NCBI RefSeq assembly: GCF_029227915.1
Contig: NC_079881.1
Coordinates: forward strand, 28,311,501 to 28,375,500
Source of the DNA: Hydractinia symbiolongicarpus
Lineage: Eukaryota > Cnidaria > Hydrozoa > Anthoathecata > Hydractiniidae
Direction of reading: 5' to 3'
DNA length: 64,000 bases
Made by a program: the position numbers and the translations under genes. Under the pieces are notes generated by a model. It was not told the origin of the DNA. It was given only the letters and a program-made list of their open reading frames with translations, and did no database searches. Shown in pieces: positions 61,740 to 64,000 of the stretch; the stretch's first letter is position 1; every line of letters begins with the position of its first letter.

Positions 61740-63972
61740 CAAAAGTATACAAAAAAGTCCCCAGGGAGTAAACTCATTTCCTGAACGATTTTTTAAATTA
61801 CTTTTTCACCACTAAAACGCATGAGACCTGTAATTTTCAGAAATGTTTTCATTTTTGATGAGACGCTTAATGAAAGTGGTTTAATCGCCGGCAAACAAAA
61901 ACCCGCGATTTCCCGTAAATCCCGGGCTTGGTCCGTATAGTCGAGTGTATACAAAGAAAGTACCCTGTGAGTAAACTCATTTTCAAAACGATTTTTTAAA
62001 TTATCTTTTCACCACTAAAACGCATGAGACTTGTAGTTTTCAAAAATGTTTTCATTTTTGATGAGACACTGAATGAAAGAAGTTTAATCGCCGGCAAACG
62101 AAAACCCGCCATTTCCCGTAAATCCCGGGCTTGGCCCGTATAGTCAAAAGTATACAAAGAAAGTACCCAGGGAGTAAATTCATTTCCCGAACGATTTTTT
62201 ATAATATTTTTTCACCACTAAAACGCATGAGACCTGTAATTTTCAGAAATGTTTTCATTTTTGATGAGACGCTTAATGAAAGTGGTTTAATCGCCGGCAA
62301 ACAAAAACCCGCGATTTCCCGTAAATCCCGGGCTTGGTCCGTATAGTCGAGTGTATACAAAGAAAGTACCCTGTGAGTAAACTCATTTTCAAAACGATTT
62401 TTTAAATTATCTTTTCACCACTAAAACGCATGAGACTTGTAGTTTTCAAAAATGTTTTCATTTTTGATGAGACACTGAATGAAAGAAGTTTAATCGCCGG
62501 CAAACGAAAACCCGCCATTTCCCGTAAATCCCGGGCTTGGCCCGTATAGTCAAAAGTATACAAAGAAAGTACCCAGGGAGTAAATTCATTTCCCGAACGA
62601 TTTTTTATAATATTTTTTCACCACTAAAACGCATGAGACTTGTTGTTTTCAAAAATGTTTTCATTTTTGATGAGACACTGAATGAAAGAAGTTTAATCGC
62701 CGGCAAACGAAAACTCGCCATTTCCCGTAAATCCCCGGGCTTGGCCCGTATAGTCAAAAGTATACAAAGAAAGTACCCAGGGAGTAAACTCATTTCCCGA
62801 ACGATTTTTTATAATATTTTTTCACCACTAAAACGCATGAGACTTGTTGTTTTCAAAAATGATTTCATTTTTGATGGGACGCTGAATAAAAGAAGTTTAA
62901 TCGCCGGCAAACGAAAACCCGCGATTTCCCGTAAATCCCGGACTCGGCCCGTATAGTCAAAAGTATACAAAGAAAGTACCCAGGGAGTAAACTCATTTCC
63001 CGAACGATTTTTTAAATTATTTTTTCACCACTAAACCGCATGAGACCTGTAATTTTCAAAAATGATTTCATTTTTGATGGGACGCTGAATAAAAGAAGTT
63101 TAATCGCCGGCAAACGAAAACCCGCGATTTCCCGTAAATCCCGGACTCGGCCCGCATAGTCAAAAGTATACAAAGAAAGTACCCAGGGAGTAAACTCATT
63201 TCCCGAACGATTTTTTAAATTATTTTTTCACCACTAAACCGCATGAGACTTGTAGTTTTCAATAATGTTTTCATTTTTGATGAGACGCTTAATGAAAGAG
63301 GTTTAATCGCCAGCAAACGAAAACCAGCGATTTCCCCTAAATCCCGGGCTTGGCCCGTGTAGTCGAATGTATACAAAGAAAGTACCCAGGGAGTAAACTC
63401 ATTTCCCGAACGATTTTTTAAATTTTTTTTTCACCACTAAAACGCATGAGACTTGTAGTTTACAAAAATGTTTTCATTTTTGATGAGACGCCTAATGAAA
63501 GAGGTTTAATCGCCGGCAAACGAAAACCCGCGATTTCCTGTAAATCCCGGGCTTGGCCCGTATAGTCGAATGTATAAAAAGAAAGTACCCTGTGAGTAAA
63601 CTCATTTCCAGAACGATTTTTTAAATTTTTTTTTCACCACTAAAAGGCATAAGACTTGTAGTTTTTAAAAATGTTTTCATTTTGGATGAGACGCTGAATA
63701 AAAGAAGTTTAATCGCCGGCAAACGAAAACCCGCGATTTCCCGAAAATCCCGGGCTTGGCCCGTATAGTCGAATGTATAAAAAGAAAGTACCCTGTGAGT
63801 AAACTCATTTCCCAAACGATTTTTTAAATTATTATTTCACCACTAAAGCCCATGAGACTTGTAGTTTTTAAAAATGTTTTCATTTTTGATGAGACGCTGA
63901 ATAAAAGAAGTTTAATCGCCAACAAACGAAAACCCGCGGTTTCCGGTAAATCCCGGACTCGGCCCGTATAGT
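61740..63972. repeat. 2233-bp eleven-monomer HOR, copy 2
   Basis: Private changes of copy 1 recur exactly 2233 bp later: GCCCGCATAG (63150), GACGCCTAATG (near 63486), AACTCGCCATTTCCCG, CCCCGGG, and CAAAAAAGTCCCC at the following junction (63982 after 61749). I noticed no difference beyond the first 80 bp, where the junction monomer starts differently. This looks like the youngest amplification in the window. Confidence 0.9.
62551..62754 (+). repeat. 204-bp monomer with extra C (CCCCGGG), third
   Basis: Same insertion and AACTCGCC change exactly 2233 bp after the second, so it was copied with the eleven-monomer unit. Confidence 0.88.
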
Positions 63973-64000
63973 CAAAAGTATACAAAAAAGTCCCCAGGGA
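63973..64000. repeat. Start of a third 2233-bp unit, cut by window end
   Basis: 28 bp of a monomer beginning cAAAAGTATACAAAAAAG and TCCCCAGG, matching the start of copy 2 (61740). The array clearly continues past the window. Confidence 0.8.

Larger units (their letters stand above)
1..64000. repeat. Tandem satellite array, ~203-bp monomer, fills the window
   Basis: Seen in sequence: the motif after ...GTATAG (cGAATGTATAC or cAAAAGTATAC) recurs at 1, 204, 407, 610, 813, 1016 and so on, an exact 203-bp step for the first sixteen monomers and 202-204 bp steps afterwards. All copies read run in one direction and no unique stretch interrupts them. About 310 full monomers plus seven 124-bp monomers fit the window. 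Known of such arrays: blocks this long with nested multi-monomer periods are typical of eukaryotic constitutive heterochromatin. Inference: centromeric or other heterochromatic satellite. The species and satellite family are not recognised. No gene, tRNA, rRNA or mobile element is seen in the 64 kb. Confidence 0.97.

Noticed and set aside
44568-62830. Bacterial-type promoters at TATAAT
   Set aside because: The motif arises from a T-tract variant in an AT-rich satellite, has no paired -35 element or downstream gene, and the context looks eukaryotic.
58680-62956. 139-codon plus-strand frames made of two translated monomers
   Set aside because: They start at TTG and depend on a single inserted C that makes one monomer 204 bp. 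They are copied only as part of HOR duplication.
1-64000. CRISPR array
   Set aside because: Repeats are 203 bp, directly adjacent and without unique spacers. There are no cas genes or leader.
1-64000. Transposable element, LTR or nested insertion
   Set aside because: No terminal repeats, target-site duplications or transposase or reverse-transcriptase coding sequence. I saw no non-satellite insertion on reading through.
1-64000. tRNA, rRNA or structured ncRNA genes
   Set aside because: No tRNA-like cloverleaf, conserved rRNA segment or RNA-polymerase-III box pattern was recognised. Satellite transcripts are possible but not visible from sequence.

Overview
The whole 64 kb window is one uninterrupted block of tandem satellite DNA. 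The monomer is about 203 bp, and every copy I read lies head to tail in the same orientation. There are roughly 310 full-length monomers and seven copies of a shortened 124-bp form. I found no protein-coding gene, RNA gene, transposable element or unique flanking sequence. Both window edges fall inside the array, so its true length is unknown. Array size, monomer length and higher-order repeat (HOR) structure point to a eukaryotic heterochromatic block such as a centromere, pericentromere or subtelomere. A consensus hand count gives about 38% GC and about 13 CpG per monomer (observed/expected near 1.7). That fits a genome without strong CpG-methylation decay, for example many invertebrates, but I cannot name the organism or match the monomer to a known satellite family.

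The array is organised as multi-monomer units whose period changes along the window. Periods read from diagnostic variants are: 812 bp (4-mer) at 1-3248; 405-bp dimers and 608/1013-bp units at 3453-6895; a 1.22-kb six-monomer cassette reused at about 2.43-kb spacing at 6896-16228; 812 bp at 16229-17852; units of 5, 9, 12 and 9 monomers led by one marker monomer at 19070-26168; 1013 bp at 27588-29613; 609 bp at 30426-31237; 1420 bp (7-mer) at 32456-35295; 812 bp at 35296-36919; 1138 bp at 37326-39194; 1951 bp at 40007-43460; 406 and 1624 bp at 46142-48685; 1747 bp at 49513-53006; a partial 3374-bp repeat at 53289-58340; and a near-identical 2233-bp 11-mer pair ending at the right edge. The pattern changes near 37 kb: one set of variants dominates to the left, and another set, including the shortened monomers, dominates to the right.

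Within the monomer there is conserved fine structure. It has a 9-bp inverted repeat with a 4-nt loop, a GC-rich 5-bp inverted repeat, a GATTT/AAATC dyad that two different base changes turn into a perfect 7-bp-arm palindrome, four CCCG tetramers spaced 10, 9 and 11 bp, and phased A/T tracts. These are the best candidates for a biological role, such as protein binding, DNA bending or non-B structure, and no function is demonstrated here. Open reading frames of 60-146 codons occur on both strands but are by-products of the repeat: most need TTG or GTG starts, and some read the same monomer segment in two frames. None is annotated as a gene.
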